In this document: positions 33,573-42,221 of the stretch, in pieces
Layout: each line of letters begins with the position of its first letter
How positions within the stretch are numbered: position 1 is the first letter of the stretch
DNA from: JBDREC01 sp043820105 [NCBI: Pseudomonadota bacterium]
Lineage (GTDB): Bacteria; Bdellovibrionota_F; JAHFAK01
Assembly (NCBI GenBank): GCA_043820105.1
Contig: JBDREC010000004.1
Coordinates: forward strand, 93,936-157,935
Length of the DNA: 64,000 nucleotides
Reading direction: 5' to 3'
The notes under the pieces: generated by a model
The model's input: only the letters and a program-made list of their open reading frames with translations
What the model was told of the DNA's origin: nothing
Databases searched by the model: none
Program-made: the position numbers and the translations under genes

Positions 33573-34190
33573 TTATTCTGACTCTTCTTTTACTGCAGTT
33601 AAGACTTTTCCTAAAGAAACCTTAATAGCATAATTAATTATTCCAGGTGACAAGTCAGTTATTGGATCAGCTGAAACAGTATAAACTAAAACGCACCTTC
33701 GAATATTATGTGGATCGGGTATAAGCTCCCAATATCCTGACATTTTTCGAATATTTTCTCCTGTTCCAGGAACCATGTCCCATTCAATGAAGAATTCTTC
33801 TGGATAGTGAAATAACTCAATGTCATAGGCAATAAAGTAAATTGGAGCTGGAACTTCTAATTCACCATGCATTAACGCCGTATATTCATCTATCCAACCA
33901 ATTAAATGAGATGCATCTGTCATATATGGCATGATTTTATTAAAATTAGCATAATCAGTTATTGCTTTCCATATTCTTTTAGGATTTGCATTTACTATTC
34001 CAATAATTTGTCCTGTTTTGATATTGCTTCCCTGTACTTCATAAAGTCTTTTTATGGTTTTTCCTGATTCCATGACCTTGTCAATGTCAGCATTTGTTGC
34101 CATGGGAAGATTAAGCGAAAGTGAAAATAAAGAAAATGTGCCTAAATAAAAAAGAGTGAAAAATAGAAAAAAAGATTTGTTTCTTATCAT
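33573..34190 (-). CDS. Secreted SRPBCC/START-like protein
   Basis: A signal peptide (about 1-27) precedes an SRPBCC (polyketide cyclase/START-like) fold: GIVNANPKRIWKAITDYANFNKIMPYM near 65-90, then an alternating strand region with FIEWDMVPGTGENIRKMSGYWEL, and a C-terminal helix. This fold binds hydrophobic ligands in a deep cavity. GGAGGGG lies before the ATG. A good sigma-70-like promoter is upstream. The ligand is unknown. Confidence 0.78.
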   Translation of the reverse strand: MIRNKSFFLFFTLFYLGTFSLFSLSLNLPMATNADIDKVMESGKTIKRLYEVQGSNIKTGQIIGIVNANPKRIWKAITDYANFNKIMPYMTDASHLIGWIDEYTALMHGELEVPAPIYFIAYDIELFHYPEEFFIEWDMVPGTGENIRKMSGYWELIPDPHNIRRCVLVYTVSADPITDLSPGIINYAIKVSLGKVLTAVKEESE

Positions 34191-34223
34191 TATGAATCCC
34201 CTCCAAAAGTATTTTGAATTTGA

Positions 34224-34252
34224 ATATTATTTAGAGAGAATGCTTAAGTCAA
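34224..34252 (-). promoter_or_regulatory. Candidate sigma-70 promoter for the SRPBCC gene
   Basis: Reading on the minus strand, TTGACT and TAATAT are separated by exactly 17 bases. The -10 box ends about 34 bases before the ATG. The near-consensus -35 box stands out in this AT-rich gap. Confidence 0.55.
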
Positions 34253-34312
34253 ACCTTTTTATTTATCCGATATTGCTAAAAGTTTTTGCTCTGTCATTTT
34301 TTCCCTAATCTT

Positions 34313-34348
34313 AATCAAAATCGTAATCCCAAATTCCTAATCTAATTC
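34313..34348. repeat. Heptamer repeat, family G (TAATCCC/TAATCTT)
   Basis: Diverged units such as CTAATCT, TAATCAA, GTAATCC and CTAATCT, with 7-base spacing between most TAAT cores. Related to the tract inside aroA at 13704-13736. Confidence 0.55.
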
Positions 34349-34447
34349 CAGTAAATTTTCCAGCTAAATATTTATCCTTGCAATGTAAATAATCTTTTGC
34401 TAAATGCCAAAACACGCATTGATTCTAAAAGAACAATGACGGAAATG

Positions 34448-34484
34448 GTATTCGGTATTCAGTATTCGGTATTCAGTATTTGGT
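34448..34484. repeat. Heptamer repeat, family B (GTATTCA)
   Basis: Five units GTATTCG, GTATTCA, GTATTCG, GTATTCA and GTATTTG in a perfect 7-base register. It lies between divergent genes. Confidence 0.88.
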
Positions 34485-34508
34485 ACCTGGGTATGTTTAT
34501 TAGATTTA

Positions 34509-34543
34509 ACTTACCACTTGCCACTTACAGCTTACCACTTATT
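34509..34543. repeat. Heptamer repeat, family C (CTTACCA)
   Basis: Five units (CTTACCA, CTTGCCA, CTTACAG, CTTACCA, CTTATTA) upstream of panG and reading in its direction. Confidence 0.88.
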
Positions 34544-34581
34544 AATGGACTTGATCTATAAAAGGACAGGTACCCGAGAAT

Positions 34582-35331
34582 ATGAGAAAAAAATATACAA
34601 TAATTGGAGATGGTAAACTTGCAAGGCATTTTTGTCATTACTTTAAACTTCTAAATATTCAATTTAATCAATGGTCTAGGAAGCTATCCAATAAGAATAA
34701 GTTAACTTTAAATGATGTAATTTTTGACTCAGATGCTTGTTTAATTTTAATTAAAGATTCTGAAATTGAAAAATTTATTCAATCTAATAAAGTCTTGGAA
34801 AATAAATTGCTTGTTCATTTTTCAGGTTCACTTGTTATAGATATTGCCCTTGGTTTTCATTGTCCAATGACCTTTGCTCAAGAGCTTTATAGTTTAGAGA
34901 AATATGAAAAAATTCCATTTATGATTGAAGCTAATTCTTCTTATTACAAGGTTGATAAGGACGAAGTATTTCATGAGATTTTTCCAGAATTAAACAATCC
35001 TTATTTTTTTATTCCCAAAGAAGAAAAAGCTTACTATCACAGCCTTTGTGTAATGGCAGGAAATTTTACAAGTATTTTATGGAATAAAATATTTTCAGAA
35101 TTTGAAGAAAGGTTTTCTGTTCCTGCTGAAATGGCTCACTGCTATCTAGATTCAATTACTAAAAATCTCAAGGAAAATTACAAGCAAGCCCTAACAGGAC
35201 CTTTTGAAAGAAATGATAAGGCAACTATTGAAAAAAATTTAAAAGCCTTAGAAGGTGATGACTGCAAGCCAATATATAATGCCTTTTTAAATTATTATAT
35301 GAATAAACATAATAGGGATAAAATAAAATGA
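34582..35331 (+). CDS. panG: Probable ketopantoate reductase of the PanG type (Rossmann + DUF2520)
   Basis: The N-terminus YTIIGDGKLARHF is a nucleotide-binding Rossmann turn. The second half (about 130-249) is a helical domain of the DUF2520 type, with AYYHSLCVMAGNFTSILWNK as its most typical stretch. It is unlike PanE or IlvC. A family with this architecture, PanG, is known to reduce ketopantoate in Francisella and some other bacteria. The gene opens an operon with panB, panC, coaC, coaB, coaX and panD and overlaps panB by 4 bases, and no other ketopantoate reductase is present here. So context strongly favours PanG; the biochemical identity is inferred. Confidence 0.75.
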   Translation: MRKKYTIIGDGKLARHFCHYFKLLNIQFNQWSRKLSNKNKLTLNDVIFDSDACLILIKDSEIEKFIQSNKVLENKLLVHFSGSLVIDIALGFHCPMTFAQELYSLEKYEKIPFMIEANSSYYKVDKDEVFHEIFPELNNPYFFIPKEEKAYYHSLCVMAGNFTSILWNKIFSEFEERFSVPAEMAHCYLDSITKNLKENYKQALTGPFERNDKATIEKNLKALEGDDCKPIYNAFLNYYMNKHNRDKIK

Positions 35332-36113
35332 ATGTTATAGATTTTCAAAAAAAGAAAGATAAAAAAGAAAAAATTTCAATGATCACATGCTATGATCATT
35401 TTACTGCCAAAATTATAGATGATTCAATGATAGATTCTGTCTTGGTTGGCGATTCTTGTGCTATGGTTGTCTATGGTTATCCTTCGACAATTAATGCAAC
35501 AGTTGAAATGATGGAAAGACACATCGAAATTGTATCAAGAGGCGCCAAATCAAAATTTATAATAGGTGATATGCCATTTCTCTCTTTTAGAAAAGGAGTT
35601 GCTGAGGCAATGGAATGTGTGGAAAGTTTCATGAGGGCAGGAGCTCACGCTGTAAAGCTTGAAGGTGTTACAGGCCATGAAGATGTTGTAGCTAATATTG
35701 TCCAATCTGGTGTTCCTGTAATGGGCCACTTAGGTCTGACTCCTCAATCTGTTCACAAGTTTGGTGGTCATAAGGTTCAAGGCAAAGATCAAGAATCCAT
35801 GGACAAAATTATTAAAGATGCAAAAATCTTAGAAGACCTTGGTTGTTTTTCTATTGTGCTTGAATGCATTCCAGAGAATCTAGCAAGTAAGATAACAGAA
35901 GCAATAAAAATACCGACAATTGGTATTGGAGCAGGTTTACACGTTGATGGTCAAGTGCTTGTGCTTCAAGATATGCTTGGAATGGCTAAGGATTTCAACC
36001 CTAAATTTTTAAGAAAGTATCTTGATGGCCATAGTTTGATATCAAATGCGATTAATAAGTTTCATCGAGATGTTAAGTGTTTGGAGTTTCCTGGGTGGGA
36101 TGAATCGTATTAA
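35328..36113 (+). CDS. panB: 3-methyl-2-oxobutanoate hydroxymethyltransferase
   Basis: PanB adds a hydroxymethyl group from methylene-tetrahydrofolate to 2-ketoisovalerate, giving ketopantoate. ISMITCYDHFTAKIID opens the barrel, VLVGDSCAMVVYG and IIGDMPFLSF carry the metal-binding Asp residues, and KLEGVTG, MGHLGLTPQSVHKFGG and TIGIGAGLHVDGQVLVLQDMLG-type segments follow in order. The 261-residue length is normal. The start overlaps the panG stop (ATGA). The stop codon is the first three bases of a family C heptamer tract (TAAGTGG). Confidence 0.95.
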   Translation: MNVIDFQKKKDKKEKISMITCYDHFTAKIIDDSMIDSVLVGDSCAMVVYGYPSTINATVEMMERHIEIVSRGAKSKFIIGDMPFLSFRKGVAEAMECVESFMRAGAHAVKLEGVTGHEDVVANIVQSGVPVMGHLGLTPQSVHKFGGHKVQGKDQESMDKIIKDAKILEDLGCFSIVLECIPENLASKITEAIKIPTIGIGAGLHVDGQVLVLQDMLGMAKDFNPKFLRKYLDGHSLISNAINKFHRDVKCLEFPGWDESY

Positions 36114-36135
36114 GTGGTAAGTGGTAAGTGGTAAG
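36111..36135. repeat. Heptamer repeat, family C, starting in the panB stop codon
   Basis: Three GTGGTAA units follow the panB stop; the TAA stop is itself within the repeat (TAAGTGGTAAG). Orientation is opposite to the family C tracts that precede start codons. Confidence 0.88.
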
Positions 36136-36198
36136 AAATAGATACTTGTAAGATTGAATTTAATATTTACTATCGAGCATCTAGCATTATGGAGAATT

Positions 36199-36963
36199 AT
36201 GATAGAAATATTTAAAAAAATAGCCAAATGGCAGGTTTTTAGAAATAGTGAAGCCTTTGCAGGGAAGACTCTTGGGTTTGTGCCTACAATGGGGGCTTTG
36301 CATGAGGGGCATTTATCCTTAATGCAGAAATCAATTGCTGAAAATGATTTTACACTTGTTTCTTTGTTTGTTAATCCTACGCAATTTAATGATCCAAAGG
36401 ATTTAGAAAAATATCCGCGTGACTTTGATGATGATTTTGAAAAGCTGAAAAATGCTGGGGTGGATTTTATTTTATTTCCTGAGTATAATGATATTTATGC
36501 TGACGGCTATAGATATGTTGTTTCTGAAAAAAAACTTGCTAATATGCTTTGTGGTGCTTCAAGGCCCGGTCATTTTGATGGAGTTTTAACTGTTGTTTTA
36601 AAGCTTTTACAAATTGCAGGGGCTCAAAAAGCATACTTTGGGGAAAAGGATTTTCAACAATATATGCTTGTTTCAGATATGGCTAAATCTTTTTTTATTA
36701 ACACTGAAATAATAGGCTGCCCCATCATAAGAGCTGAAGATGGTCTTGCCCTTTCTTCACGCAATCTTTTACTTAATAAAGAAAACCGAAAAAAAGCAGG
36801 GATCTTTCCAAGGCTGCTTCATTCAGGGGAGTCAATTGAAGTAATTAAAGAAAAGCTTACTAAAGAAGGCTTTAAGCTTGATTATATTGAAGAGCACTTT
36901 GGAAGAATTTTTGGAGCTGTTTATTTACAAAAAGTGAGGTTAATTGATAATGGCAAAAGGTAA
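36199..36963 (+). CDS. panC: Pantothenate synthetase
   Basis: PanC joins pantoate and beta-alanine with ATP. Motifs in order are FVPTMGALHEGHLSL with the HxGH nucleotide site, FVNPTQFNDPKDLEKYPRDF, SRPGHFDGVLTVVLKL, FGEKDFQQ and EDGLALSSRN. ATG 36199 has GGAG 4 bases upstream and gives 254 residues, about 25 shorter than most homologs; the reduction is in the C-terminal domain. The last 14 bases overlap coaC. Confidence 0.94.
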   Translation: MIEIFKKIAKWQVFRNSEAFAGKTLGFVPTMGALHEGHLSLMQKSIAENDFTLVSLFVNPTQFNDPKDLEKYPRDFDDDFEKLKNAGVDFILFPEYNDIYADGYRYVVSEKKLANMLCGASRPGHFDGVLTVVLKLLQIAGAQKAYFGEKDFQQYMLVSDMAKSFFINTEIIGCPIIRAEDGLALSSRNLLLNKENRKKAGIFPRLLHSGESIEVIKEKLTKEGFKLDYIEEHFGRIFGAVYLQKVRLIDNGKR

Positions 36964-37495
36964 TATTATTTTTGCTTTAACAGGTTCAATCGCTTGTTAT
37001 AAAGCTTGTTTCCTAATCTCAAAACTAGTCCAGTCAGGTTTTGTAGTGCAGACAATTGCTACAGATTCTGCTTTAAAATTTATTGGCAAGTCAACTCTTG
37101 AGGGGTTAACCTCCAGACCTGTTTATCTTGATATGTTTGATAAAAGTGGAAATATTGAGCATGTTAGCCTGCCCAAATGGGCTGATCTAGCTATCGTTTG
37201 TCCTGCAACAGCCAACAGTATAAATAAATTTTCCCATGGTATAGCAGATGATTTATTAACAAGTATATTTTTAGCATATGACTTAAAAAAACCTTTTTTA
37301 ATTGCTCCAGCAATGAATCACAATATGTTTAATCATCCTGCAACAAAAGAAAGTTTTTTAAAACTAAAGAAATGGGGCGTGAAAGTTTTAGAAAGTGAAT
37401 ATGGCATGCAAGCATGCAAAGAAGAAGGGGACGGACGTTTGCTAGATCCTATGAGAATTTATGAGGAAATTATTAATACCTTTGGCGGTATATAG
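36950..37495 (+). CDS. coaC: Phosphopantothenoylcysteine decarboxylase (stand-alone CoaC)
   Basis: This is an FMN protein that decarboxylates 4'-phosphopantothenoylcysteine. It has ALTGSIACYKA at the N-terminus, the catalytic His in EHVSLPKWAD, the PAMNHNM motif near 120, and the Cys flap QACKEEGDGRL near 158. In most bacteria CoaC is fused to CoaB; here it ends right after the decarboxylase domain. The TAG stop is part of a GTATTCA heptamer tract that separates it from coaB. ATG 36950 is chosen; a TTG two codons upstream is possible. Confidence 0.92.
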   Translation: MAKGNIIFALTGSIACYKACFLISKLVQSGFVVQTIATDSALKFIGKSTLEGLTSRPVYLDMFDKSGNIEHVSLPKWADLAIVCPATANSINKFSHGIADDLLTSIFLAYDLKKPFLIAPAMNHNMFNHPATKESFLKLKKWGVKVLESEYGMQACKEEGDGRLLDPMRIYEEIINTFGGI

Positions 37496-37560
37496 TATTC
37501 AGTATTTAGTATTCTGCCTATTCTTAACTGAATACAAAATACCGAATACTGAATACCAAA
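37493..37560. repeat. Inverted pair of family B heptamer tracts between coaC and coaB
   Basis: The left arm reads GTATTCA/GTATTTA/GTATTCT and starts in the coaC stop codon (TAGTATTC). The right arm (37527-37560) reads TGAATAC/CGAATAC/TGAATACC. The arms are complementary and can form a hairpin with a short loop. Confidence 0.88.
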
Positions 37561-37582
37561 ATATTTTAAACTAAGGTTAAAA

Positions 37583-38257
37583 ATGCATATATTAATAACA
37601 GGTGGCGCAACACAAGAAGCCATTGACGGTGTAAGATATATTACGAATATGTCTACAGGTCGGACAGGGACAATTTTAGCTGATTATTTTACATTAAAAG
37701 GAAATGATGTGTATTATCTGTCTGGCAAACATTCAATTAAACCAAGGCAAGTAAAAAACATTTTTTGCTTTGAAAGTTTTTTTGATTTAAATAAACTGCT
37801 TGAGCAAAAAATAAATGAGCAGCAATTTGATGTTATAATTCATTTGGCGGCAGTAAGTGATTATTCTATTAAGGAAATTATTGTTGATGATAAAATTTTT
37901 AGCCCAAGTCAGGTCTGTAAATTAGATTCAACTTCTGATGTGGCAATTAAGTTGAAGCCAAATTTTAAGATTGTTACCAGGATTAAAGAATATGCCCATG
38001 ACTATAATCCCTTTTTAATTGCCTTTAAACTTACAAATACGGGATCAGAAGATGATCGCTTAGAAGCTGCATTAAAACTCTCAATGAAAAACTATGTTGA
38101 TCTATTGGTTCACAATGACCTTAATGAAATGGATGATAGAAATCAGCACATTTTTAGTATTTATAATAAGAATAAAGTTTTACGAAAGTGCAACTCAGCT
38201 GTTGAGCTTGCTGAAGCTTTGGATGGTATCCTAAAAATTAAAATGATGGGGGTATAG
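37583..38257 (+). CDS. coaB: Phosphopantothenate-cysteine ligase (stand-alone CoaB)
   Basis: This Rossmann-type ligase couples cysteine to 4'-phosphopantothenate. The start ILITGGATQEAIDGVRYITN followed by MSTGRTG is the canonical beginning of the CoaB half of CoaBC, followed by IIHLAAVSDYSI and a FKLTNTG segment. At 224 residues it contains only the synthetase domain. The nucleotide (CTP or ATP) cannot be told. It precedes coaX by 5 bases. The gap from coaC is an inverted heptamer repeat. Confidence 0.9.
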   Translation: MHILITGGATQEAIDGVRYITNMSTGRTGTILADYFTLKGNDVYYLSGKHSIKPRQVKNIFCFESFFDLNKLLEQKINEQQFDVIIHLAAVSDYSIKEIIVDDKIFSPSQVCKLDSTSDVAIKLKPNFKIVTRIKEYAHDYNPFLIAFKLTNTGSEDDRLEAALKLSMKNYVDLLVHNDLNEMDDRNQHIFSIYNKNKVLRKCNSAVELAEALDGILKIKMMGV

Positions 38258-38262
38258 AGAAG

Positions 38263-39045
38263 ATGATATTAACCTTAGATGTTGGAAACAGCCAAATATT
38301 TGGTGGAGTTTTTGGAAATGATGATTTGTTATTTAAATTTAGAAGATCATCCAAACAAGGATTTTCTTCTGATGAAATAGGTTTGTTTTTAAGAGATGTT
38401 TGCAGGGCAAAGGACATTGATCCAAAATCTATTAAAGATGTATCAATTTGTTCTGTTGTTCCTGATATGAATCATTCTCTACGAAATGGATGCTTAAAGT
38501 ATTTTGATATTGAGCCATTTTTTTTGAAACCAGGGACAAAAACCGGACTAAAAATAAAATACAGAAATCCATTAGAAGTTGGAGCTGACAGGATAGCTAA
38601 CGCTATTGCAGCTATAAACATTTATCCAAATCAAAATATTATTATTGCTGACTTTGGTACTGCAAACACAATCTGTGCAGTGAATTCAAGCAAGGAGTTT
38701 TTAGGTGGTATTATTTTTCCTGGTCTTAGACTTTCTATGGAAGTTTTAGAAGCAAAGACTTCCAAGCTTCCTGCTGTTGAAATTGTTGTGCCAAGTGAAA
38801 TCATCGGAAAATCAACAATTGAAGGTATTCAATCAGGGCTCTATTATTATAATTTCGCAGCTATTCAATATTTGACAAAAGAGATTAAAAAAAACTATTT
38901 TAATAATAGTGATGCTGTTGTTATAGGAACTGGTGGTTTTGGATCCTTATTCGAAGGCCAATCTTTATTTGATACATATTTGCCAGACCTTGTATTAATG
39001 GGTCTGAATGATGCTTTAAAAATGAACAGAAAAGAGGAAGTTTGA
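38263..39045 (+). CDS. coaX: Type III pantothenate kinase
   Basis: CoaX phosphorylates pantothenate and differs from CoaA. The ASKHA-fold motifs are [11 protein letters not shown] at the N-terminus, [11 protein letters not shown] near 107, [11 protein letters not shown] near 126 with the second Asp, and [17 protein letters not shown] near 146. The 260-residue length is typical. It lies between coaB (5 bases) and panD (1 base). Confidence 0.94.
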   Translation: MILTLDVGNSQIFGGVFGNDDLLFKFRRSSKQGFSSDEIGLFLRDVCRAKDIDPKSIKDVSICSVVPDMNHSLRNGCLKYFDIEPFFLKPGTKTGLKIKYRNPLEVGADRIANAIAAINIYPNQNIIIADFGTANTICAVNSSKEFLGGIIFPGLRLSMEVLEAKTSKLPAVEIVVPSEIIGKSTIEGIQSGLYYYNFAAIQYLTKEIKKNYFNNSDAVVIGTGGFGSLFEGQSLFDTYLPDLVLMGLNDALKMNRKEEV

Positions 39046-39046
39046 A

Positions 39047-39394
39047 ATGCAAAGAGAAATGTTAAAATCAAAAATTCATAGAGCTTCTGTGACAGATGCA
39101 AACCTGGAATATGAAGGTTCAATTAGTATTGATTCGATATTGCTAGAGGCAGCCGATATTTTGCCTTTTGAAAAAGTAGATATCTATAATTGTAATAATG
39201 GGAATCGGTTTGCAACTTATGTTATCCCTGGCAAAAGAGGCGAAATTTGCCTAAATGGAGCAGCTGCTCGTCTGGTACATAAAGGTGACAAGGTAATAAT
39301 TGCCGCATATTCTTTTTATCATAATGATTCGTGCACTAAACACGATCCTAAAATTGTTTTACTTAACGAGGCTAATGAAATTATAAACAGCTAA
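39047..39394 (+). CDS. panD: Aspartate 1-decarboxylase (pyruvoyl type)
   Basis: PanD makes beta-alanine from aspartate. It cleaves itself at Gly24-Ser25 in EYEGSISID, turning the Ser into the pyruvoyl group. Lys9 and His11 (KIHRASVT), the Arg near 54 ([11 protein letters not shown]) and [12 protein letters not shown] are all present, and 115 residues is normal. It is the last gene of the CoA operon and supplies the second substrate of panC. Confidence 0.95.
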   Translation: MQREMLKSKIHRASVTDANLEYEGSISIDSILLEAADILPFEKVDIYNCNNGNRFATYVIPGKRGEICLNGAAARLVHKGDKVIIAAYSFYHNDSCTKHDPKIVLLNEANEIINS

Positions 39395-39758
39395 ATTGTG
39401 AATGTACGCACTTGCCTTATTTTAGAAAAGGAAGGGGTGTTTAACTCAAAAAAAGACGGCTCAAAATTCCCAGCGGAATTTTGGCCTTGATCTCACCGCG
39501 CTATTTTCCAAGTATAAGTAAAATGAAATTTACAAATTGAAGAACACTTAAAGGCGGAGATTTCATTTAACTTCTACTAGGAAAAACCGGCTAGCGCGCC
39601 TCCGATACACTTTTTTTAAATTAACTTCCCTGAGATTTTCAGAAAAAATAAATGCCATACACTAAACACTTGATCTTATTTTTAAATTTGGTTAAAAATT
39701 ATCCATAATTTTATCTAACTTATTAATATTTTAATTACTATGGAGTTTTAAATAGCTT
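39395..39758. other. 364-bp intergenic region with a long hairpin
   Basis: A short perfect hairpin (AAAATTCC, loop CAGC, GGAATTTT at 39463-39482) is followed by a long imperfect inverted repeat at 39497-39598. The last 150 bases are AT-rich and lead to the ABC gene. No open frame in it looks like a gene. Confidence 0.7.
39497..39598. other. Long imperfect inverted repeat (large hairpin)
   Basis: The outer arms CGCGCTA and TAGCGCG pair perfectly. Inside a 6-base bulge, TTTTCC/GGAAAA, AGTA/TACT, AAGT/ACTT and AAATGAAAT/ATTTCATTT pair in order, separated by single mismatches. The loop is about 30 bases. The symmetrical single mismatches look like a structure under selection or an old insertion. 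It could be a structured RNA, a terminator-like element downstream of panD, or a small palindromic element. Confidence 0.65.
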
Positions 39759-40682
39759 ATGTCAGTTATTGAAATTAATAATTTAACTAAAGATTTTAGG
39801 GCCGATTTTTGGAAGAAAAAGGTTAGAGTGCTCCACGATCTTTCATTTACGGTTAATAAGAATGAAATTTTTGGTTTTTTGGGTTTGAATGGGGCTGGAA
39901 AATCTACTACAATAAAAATATTGATGGGTATTTTATATCCGACTTTTGGAAGTGCTACTATTTTAGGAAAGAAAATAGGGCATGTTGCTACAAAAGATGG
40001 AATTGGTTTTTTACCTGAAAACCCTTATTTTTATGAATATCTTACTGCATATGAGTTTTTAAATTTTCATGGAAAAATATTTAAAATTTCTCATAAACAG
40101 CGTGCTAAAAAAGCTGATGAACTTTTAGAGCTTGTAGGCATGACACACGCAAAAGATGTTCCCTTGAGAAGATTTTCAAAGGGAATGCTACAAAGGATTG
40201 GCCTGGCACAAGCCTTAGTTAATGATCCTGATCTTGTTGTTCTTGATGAGCCCCAATCAGGTCTTGATCCTATTGGAAGAAAAGATGTTCGTGATATTAT
40301 TTTGAACTTAAAAGATAACGGAAAAACTGTATTTTTCTCTTCACATATTTTGCCTGATGTTGAAATGATATGCGACAGAATCGCTATTATTCACAAGGGA
40401 AAGCTTGTTGATGTTGGTTATGTTGGTGATCTAATAAATCCTCAAATCCTGGGTATTGAAATTGTATTTGATGCCAAAACCGACTTTGATCTTGAACCAA
40501 TGAAGAGTTTTACAAATAATATTAGCAGGAATGTTAATAGAATTAATGTAGAAGTTGACAGTGAAGATAAACTAAAAGAAGTTTTAAGTTTTACTTCAAA
40601 GAATCATCTACCACTAGTCTCTGTGACACGTCATAAAGAAACACTTGAGGATATTTTCTTGAAAAAAGTCGAGGTGATTTGA
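39759..40682 (+). CDS. ABC transporter ATPase (ABC-2 exporter type)
   Basis: All ABC motifs are intact: Walker A GLNGAGKST near residue 41, the signature RFSKGMLQRIGLAQAL near 134, Walker B LVVLDEPQSGLDP near 154, and the switch His in FFSSHIL near 188. A C-terminal tail of about 85 residues is typical of NatA/GldA-type exporters. It contrasts with the ATPase at 23285, whose signature is degraded. The permease starts 1 base later. Confidence 0.9.
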   Translation: MSVIEINNLTKDFRADFWKKKVRVLHDLSFTVNKNEIFGFLGLNGAGKSTTIKILMGILYPTFGSATILGKKIGHVATKDGIGFLPENPYFYEYLTAYEFLNFHGKIFKISHKQRAKKADELLELVGMTHAKDVPLRRFSKGMLQRIGLAQALVNDPDLVVLDEPQSGLDPIGRKDVRDIILNLKDNGKTVFFSSHILPDVEMICDRIAIIHKGKLVDVGYVGDLINPQILGIEIVFDAKTDFDLEPMKSFTNNISRNVNRINVEVDSEDKLKEVLSFTSKNHLPLVSVTRHKETLEDIFLKKVEVI

Positions 40683-40683
40683 T

Positions 40684-41451
40684 ATGAAACAAATTTGGGT
40701 AATAGCGACAAATACATTTAAAGAAGCCATTAGAAATAAGATTCTATACGGTTTTGTATTCTTTGCAATTGTTATGATGTTTGGCTCCTTAGTTCTTAGT
40801 GATATGGCTTTAGCCGCTGACAGTAAGGTTGTAACAGACCTTGGTCTTGCTTCTATTGCGATTTTTGGGATTTTTATTGCTATTTTTGTGGGCATTAATT
40901 TGGTTTATAAAGAGATTGAGAAAAAAACTATTTATACAATAATTTCAAAACCAATTGCTCGGTATCAATTTGTAATTGGTAAGTATGTTGGTCTTTTGCT
41001 CATGCTTTTTGTTCAAATTGCATTAATGACTATTGTATTATCTGCAGTGATATTTTCAAATGACGGAACCATAAATCCAAATATTTACACAGCAATTATT
41101 ATGACCTATTTTGAGTTAATGATTATTACGGCGATTTCCATTTTCTTTTCTGCTTATTCTTCTCCTTTTTTAAGCTCAATGTTTACAATATCAGCATATA
41201 TAATAGGACATGTTACAACAGACCTGCTTTATTATGGGTCTAAAGCTAAATTTATTGGTTTGAAAATTATATCTATTGTTGCTTATTATGTTTTTCCAAA
41301 TTTAGAGAAATTTAATATTCGAAGTCGGGTTGTTCATAATATTGATATTCCTTTTATGGAGCTTTTTTATTCTGTTCTTTATTCTTTTTTCTGGGTGGCT
41401 TTACTGATTGTTGGAGCCATTTTATTGTTTCAGAAAAGAGATTTTAAATGA
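40684..41451 (+). CDS. ABC-2 type transporter permease
   Basis: Six membrane helices are spread over 255 residues. The family segment IEKKTIYTIISKPIARYQFVIGKYVG-like coupling region lies near 78-103, in two adjoining pieces EKKTIYTIISKPIARYQF and VIGKYVG. It pairs with the ATPase just upstream and overlaps the prepilin peptidase by 4 bases. Substrate unknown. Confidence 0.87.
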   Translation: MKQIWVIATNTFKEAIRNKILYGFVFFAIVMMFGSLVLSDMALAADSKVVTDLGLASIAIFGIFIAIFVGINLVYKEIEKKTIYTIISKPIARYQFVIGKYVGLLLMLFVQIALMTIVLSAVIFSNDGTINPNIYTAIIMTYFELMIITAISIFFSAYSSPFLSSMFTISAYIIGHVTTDLLYYGSKAKFIGLKIISIVAYYVFPNLEKFNIRSRVVHNIDIPFMELFYSVLYSFFWVALLIVGAILLFQKRDFK

Positions 41452-42212
41452 CCTGGTTCGTTTTATTTGCTCCTTATATTTTTGTTTTCATTTTTGGTGC
41501 TTGTATTGGTAGTTTCTTAAATGTTGTTATTTATAGACTTCCGGTTGATGAATCAATAGCTCATCCTCCATCTCATTGCTTTACTTGTGGGTCAAGGGTT
41601 AAACCCTATGAAAATATACCCATGCTAAGCTATGTTTTTTTAAAAGGAAGATGTGGCAGATGTAAATCAATTATTTCACCCAGATATTTTTTTGTTGAAT
41701 TAATAACGGCTTGTTTAGCTATGTTAGTTTTTCATTTTTATGGCTATACATATTCAACACCAATATATTTTGCTTTTATCGCAGCATTAATTATTGTAAC
41801 TTTTATAGACATAGATCATCGAATTATTCCTGACAGCATTAGTATTGGTGGAACAATTTTTGGAATTATTTTAGCATTCTTTTTTAATCACATTACCTTC
41901 CTTGAATCTTTTATTGGAGCCTCTTTTGGATTTATCTTTTTAGCGCTAATAGCTTTTGGATATTTGTTTATAACGGGAAGAGAAGGAATGGGCGGCGGAG
42001 ATATAAAGCTTATTGCAATGATTGGCGCTTTTTTAGGAATCAAGGGAGTCCTATATGTAATTCTTATATCCTCTGTTTTGGGAGTAATATACGGATTATC
42101 AATTATGCTCATTAAAAAAGAAGGCATGAAATATCAAATGCCCTATGGACCTTTTTTAGCCATTGGAGCTTTAATCATAAGCTTTACAGGAGCAGATCTT
42201 TTGTTTTTTTAA
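41448..42212 (+). CDS. pilD: Prepilin peptidase (PilD/GspO type)
   Basis: This membrane protease cleaves and N-methylates type IV prepilins. Residues 12-28 carry GACIGSFLNVVIYRLP; the cytoplasmic zinc loop has CFTCGS and CGRCKS. The two catalytic aspartates lie in FIDIDHRIIPD near 122-132 and in GREGMGGGDIKL near 175-186. A matching prepilin is encoded at 32902. It shares an ATGA overlap with the ABC permease, although the functions are unrelated. Confidence 0.94.
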   Translation: MTWFVLFAPYIFVFIFGACIGSFLNVVIYRLPVDESIAHPPSHCFTCGSRVKPYENIPMLSYVFLKGRCGRCKSIISPRYFFVELITACLAMLVFHFYGYTYSTPIYFAFIAALIIVTFIDIDHRIIPDSISIGGTIFGIILAFFFNHITFLESFIGASFGFIFLALIAFGYLFITGREGMGGGDIKLIAMIGAFLGIKGVLYVILISSVLGVIYGLSIMLIKKEGMKYQMPYGPFLAIGALIISFTGADLLFF

Positions 42213-42221
42213 TTTAAGAAG

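Larger units (their letters stand above)
34191..34581. other. 391-bp intergenic region between divergent genes
   Basis: The left end holds the promoter of the SRPBCC gene. The middle has a TAATCCC-type heptamer tract (34313-34348, family G). The right half has a family B tract (34448-34484) and a family C tract (34509-34543) leading to panG. No open frame in it looks like a gene. A promoter for the CoA operon must lie here but cannot be picked out. Confidence 0.7.

Noticed and set aside
34448-34543. Tandem repeats as a possible CRISPR array
   Set aside because: The unit is 7 bases with no unique spacers, and no cas gene is in the window.
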